This document shows positions 27,472 through 37,328 of a stretch of DNA of 64,000 nt, one piece after another. The stretch's first letter is position 1, and every line of letters starts with the position of its first letter. The notes beneath the pieces were generated by a model. That model ran no database searches and was not told the origin of the DNA. It saw only the letters and a list, made by a program, of their open reading frames with translations. This DNA is from UBA981 sp942490995. GTDB taxonomy: Bacteria; Pseudomonadota; Gammaproteobacteria; Ga0077536. A program made the translations under genes and the position numbers. Where the stretch lies: contig CALOBG010000125.1 of NCBI GenBank assembly GCA_942490995.1, positions 1-64,000 on the forward strand, written 5' to 3'.

Positions 27472-28952
27472 TGACTGGCAAGGTCCCGCGCGATCCGTTC
27501 GAACCTTACGGTGATGGCGGCGAGGATGACGATGCCGACCGCACTGTCTTCCACGCGTCGCCGCCGGGTGCGCAACCACGGCCCGGCGGTTACCCGACTC
27601 CCGATACCACGCGCGGTGGGCGCGCACGCCGGCCTGAATCCCCACCGATGTCGCGGCGGCCTGCCGAGCCAACGCAGCCCGCCCGCGCATCTGAACGCCG
27701 GGCATCACCCACCCCGCTCGCCTTCGACTCCGGCCTGGAGTTCGCCCGCGTTTCGGACAATCCTATTGTCGATGCCGCGAGCCTCATTTTGGCGGTGGTT
27801 GGGCAGTTGCGCGTGTCGTCGAGTTCGCCGGACCCACGCCAGTTCCGCGACCAGATGGCAGGCGCAGTGCAGCGCTTCGACGCGGCGCTTTCTGCCGCGC
27901 GCGTGGATCAGACGACTGCAATGTCGGCGCGCTACGCGCTGTGCAGTTTTATTGACGAGACGGTGCAAAAGACACCTTGGGGTAGCGCTTGCGGCTGGGA
28001 TCGGCTCACACTGCTCGCCGAGTGGCACGGTGAAGCCTGGGGCGGGGAGCGCTTTTTCACGATCACGCAACACGCCCTGAAGGACCCGGCGCAGTTCTTG
28101 CGTCTGCTGGAACTGCTCTATCTCTGTCTCGCGTTTGACTTTCAGGGTCGGTTTCGTATTCGTGATCAGGGCATGGCGCAACTTGCTGAAATTCACGACG
28201 CGGTCTACCGCGCGATACGTACTCAACGCGGCGATGGCGAGCGCGCGCTCGCGCAGAACTGGCGCGGGGTCGAGGACAAGCGGAATCCAATCATCCGCCT
28301 GGTGCCGCTATGGGTGGTGGGGGCGGTGTGCACGACGGTAGTTGCCGCCGCTTATCTTTTCTTTCGGCTCACGCTAGGCGCCCAGGCGCTCCCTGTCGAA
28401 GTCGCGATCAACGGAATAGGGCGGGACACACCGCAATTCGGGCCGCCGCCCGCGCCGCTGGTTGTACCGGCCGACCTGCCGCGTCTGAAGGGGTTTCTCG
28501 AAGATGAGATCGCCGAGGGCTTGGTGACGGCCGAAGAATATCCCGACCGGACCGTAGTGCGCCTGAACGGCGACCAGTATTTCGCCTCCGGCAGCGCGAC
28601 CATCTTGCCAACCTATCTCAATACGCTGCAGCGCGTAGCCCATGAGATCAACCGTGTGCCGGGCCGCGTCGAAGTTGTTGGCCATAGTGACAACCAACCC
28701 CTGCGTTCATTGCGCTTCGCCTCCAATCTTGAATTGTCTCGACAACGGGCAGCGGGTGTAGTCGCCGCGCTGCGTGACTTCGGCGTCGACCCCGTGCGCT
28801 TGTCAGCCGACGGCCGCGCCGACAGCGAACCGGTGGAAGACAACGGGACCGCCGCGGGCCGTGCGCTCAATCGACGCGTCGAGATCCTGGTCTACGAAGC
28901 CGTCAGTAATCCCGCCCGCGTGCCACTGCCCCTCACGGGGTCCGGGCGGTAG
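27471..28952 (+). CDS. tssL: T6SS membrane protein TssL with OmpA-like domain
   Basis: A protein of 493 residues of the extended TssL type. After a low-complexity start comes the DotU/IcmH-like cytoplasmic domain (about 80-275: RYALCSFIDETVQKTPWG, LLAEWHGEAWGGERFF, LLELLYLCLAFDFQGRFR), one membrane helix at about 280-300 (LWVVGAVCTTVVAAAYLFF), and a periplasmic OmpA/MotB-type peptidoglycan-binding domain (VVGHSDNQPLRSLRFASN, NRRVEI). It forms the inner-membrane complex with TssM and TssJ. I chose ATG 27471, overlapping the tssK stop (TAATG); an in-frame ATG at 27450 is also possible. Confidence 0.93.
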   Translation: MTGKVPRDPFEPYGDGGEDDDADRTVFHASPPGAQPRPGGYPTPDTTRGGRARRPESPPMSRRPAEPTQPARASERRASPTPLAFDSGLEFARVSDNPIVDAASLILAVVGQLRVSSSSPDPRQFRDQMAGAVQRFDAALSAARVDQTTAMSARYALCSFIDETVQKTPWGSACGWDRLTLLAEWHGEAWGGERFFTITQHALKDPAQFLRLLELLYLCLAFDFQGRFRIRDQGMAQLAEIHDAVYRAIRTQRGDGERALAQNWRGVEDKRNPIIRLVPLWVVGAVCTTVVAAAYLFFRLTLGAQALPVEVAINGIGRDTPQFGPPPAPLVVPADLPRLKGFLEDEIAEGLVTAEEYPDRTVVRLNGDQYFASGSATILPTYLNTLQRVAHEINRVPGRVEVVGHSDNQPLRSLRFASNLELSRQRAAGVVAALRDFGVDPVRLSADGRADSEPVEDNGTAAGRALNRRVEILVYEAVSNPARVPLPLTGSGR

Positions 28953-28961
28953 GTGAGAACA

Positions 28962-31900
28962 ATGGCCTTGCTACGACAAGGGTGGTTCTACGGGCTCGTC
29001 GGGCTGCTCGCGCTCTGCGTGTTGATCTGGCTGCTCGGGCCTTACCTCGCGCTTGGTGGCTGGGCACCGTTTGAGACCGTCGCCGCGCGAGTGATCTCCT
29101 CGGCGGTATTGCTGATCGTCGGCGCTGTAGTGTTGGCTGTGGTGGTCGTTCGCAAACGGCGGGCCAATGCTGGCCTTATGAACGGTATCGCGGCTGAGGC
29201 CGGGGGGGACAATCACGGTATTGGGCGCGAGGAAGTCTCGCGTATGCGCGAGCAGTTCGAGGAAGCCGTGCGCACCCTTAAGGAGGCAAGCGGCCGTCGC
29301 GGCGGTATCTCGCTATACGAGTTGCCCTGGTACGTCATCATCGGCCCGCCTGGCGCCGGCAAAACGACGGTGCTGAGCAATTCCGGGTTGCGTTTCCCCC
29401 TCGCCAGTCGCTTTGGTAACAAGGCGGTGCGCGGGGTGGGCGGTACCCGTAATTGCGACTGGTGGTTCACTGACGAAGCCATCTTTCTCGACACGGCCGG
29501 TCGCTTCACCACTCAGGACAGCAACGAGGCGCTGGACCGCGAGGGCTGGCTGGGCTTTCTCGACTTGCTGAAACGCTACCGGCGTCGGCGCCCAATCAAT
29601 GGTGTGCTCGTCGCCATCAGTATGCTGGACATACTTACGCTAGATGTCGACCAGCGTCACGAGCACGTTGGCGCGATCCGCAAGCGCATCGCAGAATTGC
29701 GCGGCCATTTGGGCATCCGCTTTCCGGTCTACATTATCCTCACGAAATGCGACCTCATTCCGGGTTTCGTCGATTTCTTTGAGGATCTCGGCGCTGAGGA
29801 GCGGGCACAGGTTTGGGGCTTTACTCTTGACGTTGAGGAGAGCAAGCAGCTTGGTGATCTCGACGCACGCCTGCGCACGGAGTTCGCCACTCTGGTCGAG
29901 CGCCTGCGCTCACGGGTAGTGCGGCGCATGCACGAGGAGCGTGACCTCGAACGTCGTGGCCGCGTGTTCACGTTTCCCGACCAGGTAGCCGATGTCCTCG
30001 ATACGATGCGTGGTTTCGTGTTCGACACTTTCGCGCCGTCGGCCTATGAGGAGTCGGCTTTCGTACGCGGAATCTATCTCACCAGCGGTACACAGGAAGG
30101 GGCGCCGATCGATCGTCTGCTCGGTGGTCTGGCGAGGAGCTTCGGCCTAGAGTTGGCAATGACGGCAGGTGCGAACGGCCAGGGCCGAAGCTACTTCATT
30201 ACACGTTTGTTGCGCGACGTCATGTTCCTCGAGTCCGGGCTGACCGGCGTCGATCGCCGCTTCGAGAGCCATTTGCTGTGGATCCAACGCGCCGCCTACC
30301 TAGGCTCGGCTATGGTGACAGTGCTCGCCGTCACGCTGTGGGCGGTGAGCTACTCGCTCAACCGCGGCCATCTTGAACGCTTGTCCGCCCTCCACCAGGC
30401 CTACGCGGAGGCCGTGACCGGCACTAATGCCGAGTCACCTGAGCTTGGCGCGACGCTGCCCCGCGTACGGGCCTTGGTCGAACTGCGCGATGCCGCTGTG
30501 GCCCAGGACGAGGACGTGCCGCTCATGATGCGCTTCGGCCTCTACCAGGGCGACTATCTCGCGGTCGCAAGTGGTGATGCCCATGCACGGGAAATGAACA
30601 CCCAGCTGCTCTCGCGCTTGAAACATGTACTGGAAACCGAACTCGCTGATCCCACACGTGACGTGTACCACATCTACGAGCTGTTGCGTGTGTACTTGAT
30701 GCTGGGTGAGCCAAAGCATTTCGAGTTGGCCGACGTGGTTGCCACGACCCGCCTTCTCGGGGCGCTCGACCAGACTATGACGCCAGCCGATCTCGACTTT
30801 CTCGCCGCGAACCTGGTCAACGGATTGCAGGGCGAGCCGCGCCCGCAGGCGCTGCTGCCGGCAGTCATCGACCGGGCACGCCGGCGGCTGCGTACCGAAT
30901 CGTTGGAAGTGTTCGTCCTCAATCGCATCAAGCGCGATTACGAACGCCGCGGTGCGACACCGCAGCGCGTGACCGAGATCTTAGGATTAGCAGGGCAAGC
31001 CTTGGTGACGCGCCGCAGCGGGCAACCTTTGGACACGCCGATTCCCGGCCTGTACTCGACCAAGGGGTTCTACGAAACGTTCACCGTGCAGAGCGTAAAG
31101 GCCATCAGTACGTTAGCCGACGAGAAGTGGGTGCTCGGCATCGAGAGTGGTAGTTTTGCCGACAACGAGATCTCCGGCCTGCTGGGGCGCCTACAGGCGC
31201 TGTACGAAGGCGAGTACATCAAGTTCTGGGACACCCTGATCAACGACATTGATCTCGTCCGCCTGCGCGGACTCAGCGATGCCAGTGACAAGTTACTCAT
31301 CCTATCGGGCCAGGATTCCCCCATTCGGACCCTGCTGACCGCGCTGTCGCGAAATACCCGACTGTCTGATTTCAAACCGTCGGCAGTATCGGCAGCGCTA
31401 GCTGACACGCCGCTTGGCCGGCAGGCTGCGAAGGTGGATACGGCGGCAAATCGCCTCGGTGCGGCACTTGATTTCGCGGCCAGCAGCGGGGTCGTCGGCA
31501 ATGCACCTGGCAAGCGGATCGAGGATCATTTCGCGCCGCTGACGAGCCTCGTGCGCGACGCGGCCGGCGGGCCAGGACGTCTCGACGGCCTACTGGCGAT
31601 GTTAGGCCAGCTTCAGGGGCAGTTGGCCAGTACCGGCGGTGGCCTCGGTATGCAGTCGGCGACGACTGTGGTCGCGCAGGGTGATCCGGCCCGAGGTCTC
31701 GAATTGCAGGCCCAGAGTTTGCCTGAGCCAATCAAGCGCTGGGTTTTGCAGATCGCGAACGATGTTCGTGGTGGTGTCGCCGCTGGTGCCGCGCGCGAGG
31801 TCAAAGCGCAGATCGACTCCGGCGTGACCCAGAACTGCAAACAACTGATCCGAGGGCGTTATCCGTTTACGCGTGACTCTAACGTCGATGTCAAGCTGGC

Positions 31901-32498
31901 CGATTTTGCGCGTTTGTTCGCACCGGGTGGTGTCCTCGATCGATTCTTCAACACTCGCATTGCAAGCATGGTCGATACTAGCGTGCGCCCGTGGCGTTGG
32001 CGTTCGGCGGACGGTCTAAAGCTTGGTCTGTCGAATGATGCGTTGCGACAGTTCGAGCACGCAGCGACGATCCGTGACAGCTTTTTCATGGCCGGCGGGC
32101 AGATACCCAAGATCTACTTCGACGTGAAGACACTGCGGCTGAGTAGGGACGCGGCCCAGGTCATGATAGTCATCGACGGACAGCAGATCGTCTACCGCCA
32201 CGGGCCGCAGATGGCCCAGCGCATCGAGTGGCCCGGTCAGAGCGGACCCAGCGAGGTCCGGGTCGTGGTTACTCGGATCGACGGTACCCAACAGAGCGAG
32301 ACGGTCGCGGGTCCATGGGCTTTATTTCGTATGTTCGAACATCTGGGGCAACCTGGCGGCTCGCCTGACTCGCTGTTGCTCAATTTGACTCTAGGCCAAA
32401 GCAGGGCGTCGTTGGAGTTTGTGTCGGGCAGCGTGATGAATTCGCTGGGGGGTAATGCCATGCTTAGCGGGTTCCAGTGTCCGGGAGGAGCACAATGA
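28962..32498 (+). CDS. tssM: T6SS inner-membrane protein TssM (IcmF)
   Basis: A protein of 1178 residues. Two membrane helices at about 8-30 and 45-63 and a third at about 440-458 (YLGSAMVTVLAVTLWAVSY) place the middle part in the cytoplasm and the large C-terminal part in the periplasm. The cytoplasmic part has a Walker A motif GPPGAGKTT at 128-136 and a DTAGRF Walker-B-like site, as in NTP-binding TssM proteins. The C-terminal IcmF domain ends normally. The ATG at 28962 has AGGTGAG just upstream; an in-frame GTG at 28953 directly abuts the tssL stop. The stop overlaps tagF by 4 bp. Confidence 0.95.
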   Translation: MALLRQGWFYGLVGLLALCVLIWLLGPYLALGGWAPFETVAARVISSAVLLIVGAVVLAVVVVRKRRANAGLMNGIAAEAGGDNHGIGREEVSRMREQFEEAVRTLKEASGRRGGISLYELPWYVIIGPPGAGKTTVLSNSGLRFPLASRFGNKAVRGVGGTRNCDWWFTDEAIFLDTAGRFTTQDSNEALDREGWLGFLDLLKRYRRRRPINGVLVAISMLDILTLDVDQRHEHVGAIRKRIAELRGHLGIRFPVYIILTKCDLIPGFVDFFEDLGAEERAQVWGFTLDVEESKQLGDLDARLRTEFATLVERLRSRVVRRMHEERDLERRGRVFTFPDQVADVLDTMRGFVFDTFAPSAYEESAFVRGIYLTSGTQEGAPIDRLLGGLARSFGLELAMTAGANGQGRSYFITRLLRDVMFLESGLTGVDRRFESHLLWIQRAAYLGSAMVTVLAVTLWAVSYSLNRGHLERLSALHQAYAEAVTGTNAESPELGATLPRVRALVELRDAAVAQDEDVPLMMRFGLYQGDYLAVASGDAHAREMNTQLLSRLKHVLETELADPTRDVYHIYELLRVYLMLGEPKHFELADVVATTRLLGALDQTMTPADLDFLAANLVNGLQGEPRPQALLPAVIDRARRRLRTESLEVFVLNRIKRDYERRGATPQRVTEILGLAGQALVTRRSGQPLDTPIPGLYSTKGFYETFTVQSVKAISTLADEKWVLGIESGSFADNEISGLLGRLQALYEGEYIKFWDTLINDIDLVRLRGLSDASDKLLILSGQDSPIRTLLTALSRNTRLSDFKPSAVSAALADTPLGRQAAKVDTAANRLGAALDFAASSGVVGNAPGKRIEDHFAPLTSLVRDAAGGPGRLDGLLAMLGQLQGQLASTGGGLGMQSATTVVAQGDPARGLELQAQSLPEPIKRWVLQIANDVRGGVAAGAAREVKAQIDSGVTQNCKQLIRGRYPFTRDSNVDVKLADFARLFAPGGVLDRFFNTRIASMVDTSVRPWRWRSADGLKLGLSNDALRQFEHAATIRDSFFMAGGQIPKIYFDVKTLRLSRDAAQVMIVIDGQQIVYRHGPQMAQRIEWPGQSGPSEVRVVVTRIDGTQQSETVAGPWALFRMFEHLGQPGGSPDSLLLNLTLGQSRASLEFVSGSVMNSLGGNAMLSGFQCPGGAQ

Positions 32499-33481
32499 GC
32501 GACGACCTGAGAAATGCCACTCCGGGCTTCTTCGGCAAGCTGCCGAAGCACGGAGATTTCGTCAGTCGCAACCTGGCAGAGCGTTTCATTGAACCGTGGG
32601 ACGACTGGCTGCAGGGCGTCATTGCTGAGGCCAAAAACCAGCTCGGGGTCGAGTGGTTGGAGACCTACCTGGTCTGCCCAATCTGGCGTTTCGTGCTGGG
32701 CCCAGGGGTCATTGGTGACGACGCTTGGCTCGGCGCACTCATGCCGAGCGTCGATCGGGTCGGCCGGTACTATCCCCTCACCGTGACTCAACCAGTCCGC
32801 GTTGGACGCGAAGGCGGCGTCGCCCTGGTGCTCTCTCGCAACGTGGAAGACTGCTGGTTCGAACCCGTCGAGCAAGCGATGCTCGCCGTGCTGGGCGATA
32901 ACGGCATGAACGCCGATGAACTGGCCGTCGCGCTTGCCGCCGGCGTTGACGGCCCGGTGCTCGAAGATGTTGCTTTCGCAAGTCAATATGTTGTGGCAAA
33001 CAAGGATCGGACCGGGTCGACCGCACATTGGCGATGGCCGGCCGAATGCGGCACCGATGTCTCCGATGCAATCCTGGTCGCCCAGGTCGCGTCCTTGGCG
33101 GAACGCTTCAAGCCCTTTTCTGCTTGGTATGCCCGCCAGGGACACGTGCGCGCCGGCGAGTTTCTTGTGATGCGCCAGCTGCCCACCGCAGAGATGTTTG
33201 GCGCCATGCTGGTGGGCGCGGCGCTCGCGCTGGCCGACGTCCCTGACGCCACCCAGGTGACGGCGTCGCCGCCATCGCCCGCCGGTCCCGCGCCCGAGCG
33301 AACAAGAACGGCGGCGGAGGTCGACGTCGAGGCGCCACCGACGGCAGCGCCGCGCTCAGACGGTACGGACGATACGATGCCTGACGCAATGCGGCGCCCG
33401 GCCAACGATCAAACAGAGGGGATTGACGAGCTCGTCAACGACGAGCTCGCGCGTCTCTTGTCGCAATCGCAGCGTGATTGA
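32495..33481 (+). CDS. tagF: T6SS-associated protein TagF
   Basis: A protein of 328 residues with the TagF signature GFFGKLPKHGDFVSRNL and FIEPWDDWLQ, then CPIWRFVLGPG and SVDRVGRYYPLTV. In Pseudomonas, TagF holds T6SS in check at the post-translational level by binding Fha, independently of PpkA/PppA. The start ATG overlaps the tssM stop (ATGA) and has GGGAGGAGC upstream. The last ~110 residues are Ala/Pro/Asp-rich and look like an unstructured tail not seen in all homologues. Its presence supports the view that this system is under the threonine-phosphorylation type of control. Confidence 0.9.
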   Translation: MSDDLRNATPGFFGKLPKHGDFVSRNLAERFIEPWDDWLQGVIAEAKNQLGVEWLETYLVCPIWRFVLGPGVIGDDAWLGALMPSVDRVGRYYPLTVTQPVRVGREGGVALVLSRNVEDCWFEPVEQAMLAVLGDNGMNADELAVALAAGVDGPVLEDVAFASQYVVANKDRTGSTAHWRWPAECGTDVSDAILVAQVASLAERFKPFSAWYARQGHVRAGEFLVMRQLPTAEMFGAMLVGAALALADVPDATQVTASPPSPAGPAPERTRTAAEVDVEAPPTAAPRSDGTDDTMPDAMRRPANDQTEGIDELVNDELARLLSQSQRD

Positions 33482-33515
33482 GCGCTGTGGACGGCACGCA
33501 TAAGGAAGACGACAC

Positions 33516-34556
33516 ATGCCGGTGATCGATATTGATGTCTTGACCGGCGCGCTAGACGGAGATGCGCCGTGTGGTCCGGACATGGAGTGGGAAGGGATCA
33601 ACGCGCTGGAAGACCTTGCGGCCATCACGCCCGAGCGCCAGTTTGGCGACACCATTGAACCCGCTCGCGAGCCGGAATGGCCTGCGGTGCGCGATGCCGC
33701 CCTCGCTCTGTTCGAGCGCACGCGGGACCTACGCGTCGGGGTGTATCTGGCCACTGCCCTGCTTCGCACAGATGGTTGGGAAGGCTGGGCCGACGGCCTT
33801 GAGGTGTTAGCGCGTCTTTGCGCCGACCACTGGGATACCGTACATCCACGGATCGATTCCGATAGCGCCGGCCGCGAAGGTACGCTCGGCTTGTTGTCAA
33901 CAGCGCCGACCTTGCGCGCCCTGCGCGCGCTGCCGCTGGTGCGCTCGCCGGTACTCGGCACGGTTTCCGTACGCACCCTCCAGATAGCACGAGGGGATGT
34001 CGCGGCGACCGCGGACGAGCCTGTGCTGTCGATAGCCGATGTGCAAGCGGTGTTCCGCGATGCCGCCGAAAAGGCGCCTGCGGAGCAGGCGCGAATGGCG
34101 GCTCAGATTGAACGTGCCGCTGCGGCTCTGGAAGCGTTGGCTTCCCAGTTGCAGGAACACGGCGCTGGTCATTCGCTCGAACGCCTCGCCGAGCTCACGG
34201 GAGATGTTCGGGCGATTTTGAGCGAGCTCGGCGGCGCCGGCGCAGGTACGGACACTAGCAGCGCCCCACCCCCTGCCCGTGAGTCCGATGTATCTGTTTC
34301 TGCAGGCGCTGAGCCCGTGGCCGGCGGTGGTGCGGTCGCGTCGCGTACCGATGTGATTGCCGCGCTCGACCGTATCATCGCGTACTACGAGCGCCAGGAG
34401 CCGAGCAGTCCGGTGCCGGTACTGCTGAGGCGTACGCGCACATTGGTGGGCAAGGATTTCTGGGCGATTGTCAACGATCTTGTCCCTGGCGGGCGCTCCG
34501 AACTCGAAGTCTTGCGTGGGTCCGCTTCGAAAGTGGATGATAGCGGCGAGGATTGA
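33516..34556 (+). CDS. tssA: T6SS protein TssA (ImpA N-terminal domain)
   Basis: A protein of 346 residues. The ImpA-type N-terminal domain is clear at about 8-125 (LTGALDGDAPCGPDMEW, ERTRDLRVGVYLATALLR, LCADHWDTVHP). The C-terminal part is helical with an Ala-rich linker and ends in a block found in short TssA proteins (DRIIAYYERQEPSSPVPVLL, ...FWAIVNDLVP). TssA organises baseplate and sheath assembly. Its length fits the TssA1 class that lies beside tssB and tssC. The start has an AAGGAAG site upstream. Confidence 0.92.
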   Translation: MPVIDIDVLTGALDGDAPCGPDMEWEGINALEDLAAITPERQFGDTIEPAREPEWPAVRDAALALFERTRDLRVGVYLATALLRTDGWEGWADGLEVLARLCADHWDTVHPRIDSDSAGREGTLGLLSTAPTLRALRALPLVRSPVLGTVSVRTLQIARGDVAATADEPVLSIADVQAVFRDAAEKAPAEQARMAAQIERAAAALEALASQLQEHGAGHSLERLAELTGDVRAILSELGGAGAGTDTSSAPPPARESDVSVSAGAEPVAGGGAVASRTDVIAALDRIIAYYERQEPSSPVPVLLRRTRTLVGKDFWAIVNDLVPGGRSELEVLRGSASKVDDSGED

Positions 34557-34607
34557 AAGGCAAGCGTATACCTGGCGAGGATACAGCCAACACAGTGAGG
34601 GATAGTT

Positions 34608-35126
34608 ATGGCTAAGACGAGTGGACAGGGTTTCATCGCACGTAACCGCGCACCGCGGGTACAAATTGAGTATGACGTGGAAAGCTATGGTTCGGAGAAG
34701 AAGATCGAACTGCCGTTCGTAATGGGTGTCATGGCAGATCTTTCCGGCAATCCCGAGGATGCGTTGCCGGAGGTTGGTGACCGTAAGTTCCTCGAAATCG
34801 ACGTCGACAATTTTGACGCGCGTCTCAAGGCAGCCAAGCCGCGGGTCGCCTTCCAGGTCGATAACACGCTGACCGGCGAGGGCAAGATGATGGTCGATAT
34901 CACGTTCGAGAAATTCGACGATTTCTCGCCGGCCGCTGTTGCTCGCAAGGTCGAACCTTTGCGCAAGCTGCTTGAGGCGCGTACCCAGCTTGCCAACCTG
35001 ATCACATTCATGGACGGCAAGGCGGGGGCCGAACAGCTTGTCGCCAAGGCGCTGAACGACCCGGCGCTGTTGCAGTCGCTGACCGCGGCGCCCAGGCCGC
35101 AGGATGACCCTCAGGACGGGTCTTGA
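34608..35126 (+). CDS. tssB: T6SS contractile sheath small subunit TssB (VipA)
   Basis: A protein of 172 residues, the usual length, with the conserved TssB sequence RVQIEYDVESYG, ELPFVMGVMADLSG, FLEIDVDNFD and LRKLLEARTQLANL. It assembles with TssC into the contractile sheath that propels the Hcp tube. It is followed 66 bp later by tssC. The reading frame is intact and codon use matches the neighbours. Confidence 0.97.
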   Translation: MAKTSGQGFIARNRAPRVQIEYDVESYGSEKKIELPFVMGVMADLSGNPEDALPEVGDRKFLEIDVDNFDARLKAAKPRVAFQVDNTLTGEGKMMVDITFEKFDDFSPAAVARKVEPLRKLLEARTQLANLITFMDGKAGAEQLVAKALNDPALLQSLTAAPRPQDDPQDGS

Positions 35127-35192
35127 TGCATGTCGTTGGCAGCCAGACCAGACAGGTGACTTTGAGGCGTACACGACAGGAGGAGGACTGAT

Positions 35193-36698
35193 ATGGCCAG
35201 TGAAGAGGCAGACGCAGCACAACAACAAGGTGAAGTCGCCGTTGAGAGCACCGACGCGTTCTCGGCACTTCTGAACAAGGAATTCAAACCGCGTACCGAC
35301 CGCGCCAAGGAAGACGTGCAACGCGCCGTCCGCACCCTGGCCGAGGTGGCACTCGAGAACGTCGCAATCGTTTCCGACGACGCGATCAGCACCGTCGAGG
35401 CGATGATCGCCGAACTCGATCGGCGCTTGACCGAGCAGGTCAACAAGATCATCCATCACGCGGACTTCCAGAAGCTCGAGTCGACGTGGCGTGGTTTGCA
35501 TCATCTCGTCAATAATACTGAAACAGACGAGATGTTGAAGCTTAAGGTGTTCAACGTCTCGAAAAAGGATCTCCAGCGCACGCTACGCAAGCACAAGGGT
35601 GTGACCTGGGACCAGAGCCCGGTATTCAAGCGCATCTACGAGGAAGAGTACGGCCAGCTCGGCGGACAGCCGTTCGGCTGCCTGGTCGGCGATTATTATT
35701 TTGACCACGGCCCGCAGGATGTAGACATGCTCAAGTCGATGTCCCAAATTGCCGCTGCCGCCCACGCACCATTCATCGCTGCCGCGGCACCGAGCGTGAT
35801 GCAGATGGATTCCTGGCAGGAATTGGCGAATCCGCGCGACCTGACCAAAATCTTCGATGTCCCAGAGTATGCGGCTTGGCGCAGCTTGCGGGAATCGGAA
35901 GACGCGCGTTATCTGGCGCTCGCCATGCCCCGTTTCCTCGCCCGGCTGCCCTACGGCGCACGCACCGATCCTGTCGAGGAGTTCGCCTTCGAGGAGGACG
36001 TCGAGGGCGCCGACCCGAGCAAGTACACCTGGTCCAACGCCGCATACGCGATGGCGGTGAACATCAACCGTGCGTTCAAGGAGTACGGCTGGTGCACCAG
36101 GATCCGTGGCGTAGAGTCTGGCGGCGCTGTGGAAGGCCTGCCGGTCCATACTTTCCCCAGCGACGATGGTGGCGTCGACATGAAGTGTCCGACCGAGATC
36201 GCCATCAGCGATCGCCGCGAAGGTGAGATATCCAAGCTCGGTTTCATGCCACTCATTCATCGCAAGAATACCGACATCGCTGCATTCATTGGTGCCCAGA
36301 GCCTGCAAAAGCCGCAGAAGTACACGGACAAGGACGCCACGGCCAATGCCGCGCTGGCTGCCCGCCTGCCCTATCTCTTTGCGACGTGCCGATTTGCTCA
36401 TTACCTGAAATGCATCGTTCGCGACAAGATTGGCTCGTTCAAGGAACGCGAGGATGTGCAGCGCTGGCTTGACGAGTGGATCCGTGAATACGTGCATGGC
36501 GACCCTGAGCGTGCCACCGATGACGAGCGCGCGCGCAAACCGCTCGCCGCCGCGGAAGTCGTGGTTGAGGCCGACGAAGAGAACCCTGGCTATTACAGCG
36601 CCAAGTTCTTTCTGCGCCCGCATTACCAGCTCGAAGGATTGACAGTATCGCTCCGCTTGGTATCAAAGCTGCCGTCGGTCAAGCAGGGCGGGGGCTAG
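35193..36698 (+). CDS. tssC: T6SS contractile sheath large subunit TssC (VipB)
   Basis: A protein of 501 residues, standard for TssC. Conserved blocks include STWRGLHHLVNNTETDEMLK, LVGDYYFDHGPQDVDML, MPRFLARLPYG and a C-terminal FFLRPHYQLEGLTVSLRLV. Together with TssB it forms the sheath that ClpV normally disassembles after firing. It is preceded by a strong GGAGGAGG ribosome site. The gap to hcp (110 bp) contains a hairpin and could hold an internal promoter. Confidence 0.97.
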   Translation: MASEEADAAQQQGEVAVESTDAFSALLNKEFKPRTDRAKEDVQRAVRTLAEVALENVAIVSDDAISTVEAMIAELDRRLTEQVNKIIHHADFQKLESTWRGLHHLVNNTETDEMLKLKVFNVSKKDLQRTLRKHKGVTWDQSPVFKRIYEEEYGQLGGQPFGCLVGDYYFDHGPQDVDMLKSMSQIAAAAHAPFIAAAAPSVMQMDSWQELANPRDLTKIFDVPEYAAWRSLRESEDARYLALAMPRFLARLPYGARTDPVEEFAFEEDVEGADPSKYTWSNAAYAMAVNINRAFKEYGWCTRIRGVESGGAVEGLPVHTFPSDDGGVDMKCPTEIAISDRREGEISKLGFMPLIHRKNTDIAAFIGAQSLQKPQKYTDKDATANAALAARLPYLFATCRFAHYLKCIVRDKIGSFKEREDVQRWLDEWIREYVHGDPERATDDERARKPLAAAEVVVEADEENPGYYSAKFFLRPHYQLEGLTVSLRLVSKLPSVKQGGG

Positions 36699-36752
36699 AG
36701 CGGAAATCGCACTGGTTTATCAATCATGGAAGTTACATGATTTTCAACCAAC

Positions 36753-36781
36753 GGGACCTGACCTCCGGAGAGGCGCGTCCC
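36753..36781 (+). promoter_or_regulatory. Stem-loop upstream of hcp
   Basis: GGGAC at 36753-36757 pairs with GTCCC at 36777-36781, and an inner CCTC/GAGG pair closes a CGGA tetraloop. No T-run follows, so it is unlikely to be a strong terminator. A structure here could act as RNA-processing or stability element and let hcp be made in excess over tssC (inference). Confidence 0.4.
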
Positions 36782-36808
36782 TTCTATTAGTCCGACAAGG
36801 AGAACGAC

Positions 36809-37297
36809 ATGGCTGTAGAAGCTTTTTTGAAACTCGACTCAGTCAAGGGTGAGTCCAAGACCAAGGGTTACGAGGACCAGATCGCGGTGCTGGCGTGGAG
36901 CTGGGGCGGAACGCAGAGCGGCACATTCCATACGCAGGGAGGCGGTGGCGGCGCGGGTAAGGTTAACGTCAACGATCTGTCCATGACAAAGTACATCGAT
37001 AAGTCCAGCACGGTGATGTACAAGAGCATGTGCCAGGGTAAGCACTTCAAGGAAGCACTTCTGACCTGCCGCAAGGCGGGCGGCGAGAAGCCGGTCGAGT
37101 TTCTCAAGATCAAGCTGACCAACATTCTGGTCGCCAGTATTTCAGTAGGTGGCGCGAGCGGCGAAGAGACGCCGACAGAAAACGTTACGCTCAATTTTGA
37201 GAAGTTCGAATATATCTACACGCCGCAGAAGGAAGACGGCTCTGCAGATACCAAGGTCGACATGAAGTGGGACGTCGGCAAGAACGCAGAGTCCTGA
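36809..37297 (+). CDS. hcp: T6SS tube protein Hcp (TssD)
   Basis: A protein of 162 residues of the Hcp1 type: MAVEAFLKLDSVKGES at the start, QIAVLAWSWGGTQSG, and ENVTLNFEKFEYIYTPQ near the end. Hexamer rings stack into the tube and carry effectors. It has a strong AAGGAG site 7 bases before the ATG, fitting the high expression expected. The single hcp lies inside the operon, so it is the structural copy for this system. Confidence 0.97.
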   Translation: MAVEAFLKLDSVKGESKTKGYEDQIAVLAWSWGGTQSGTFHTQGGGGGAGKVNVNDLSMTKYIDKSSTVMYKSMCQGKHFKEALLTCRKAGGEKPVEFLKIKLTNILVASISVGGASGEETPTENVTLNFEKFEYIYTPQKEDGSADTKVDMKWDVGKNAES

Positions 37298-37328
37298 GTG
37301 TTGTCCGCCTCGAATCGGTAACACGCGC

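Noticed and set aside
33897..35504. 535-codon minus-strand ORF opposite tssA-tssC
   Set aside because: It lies opposite three well-conserved T6SS genes and has no recognisable domains.
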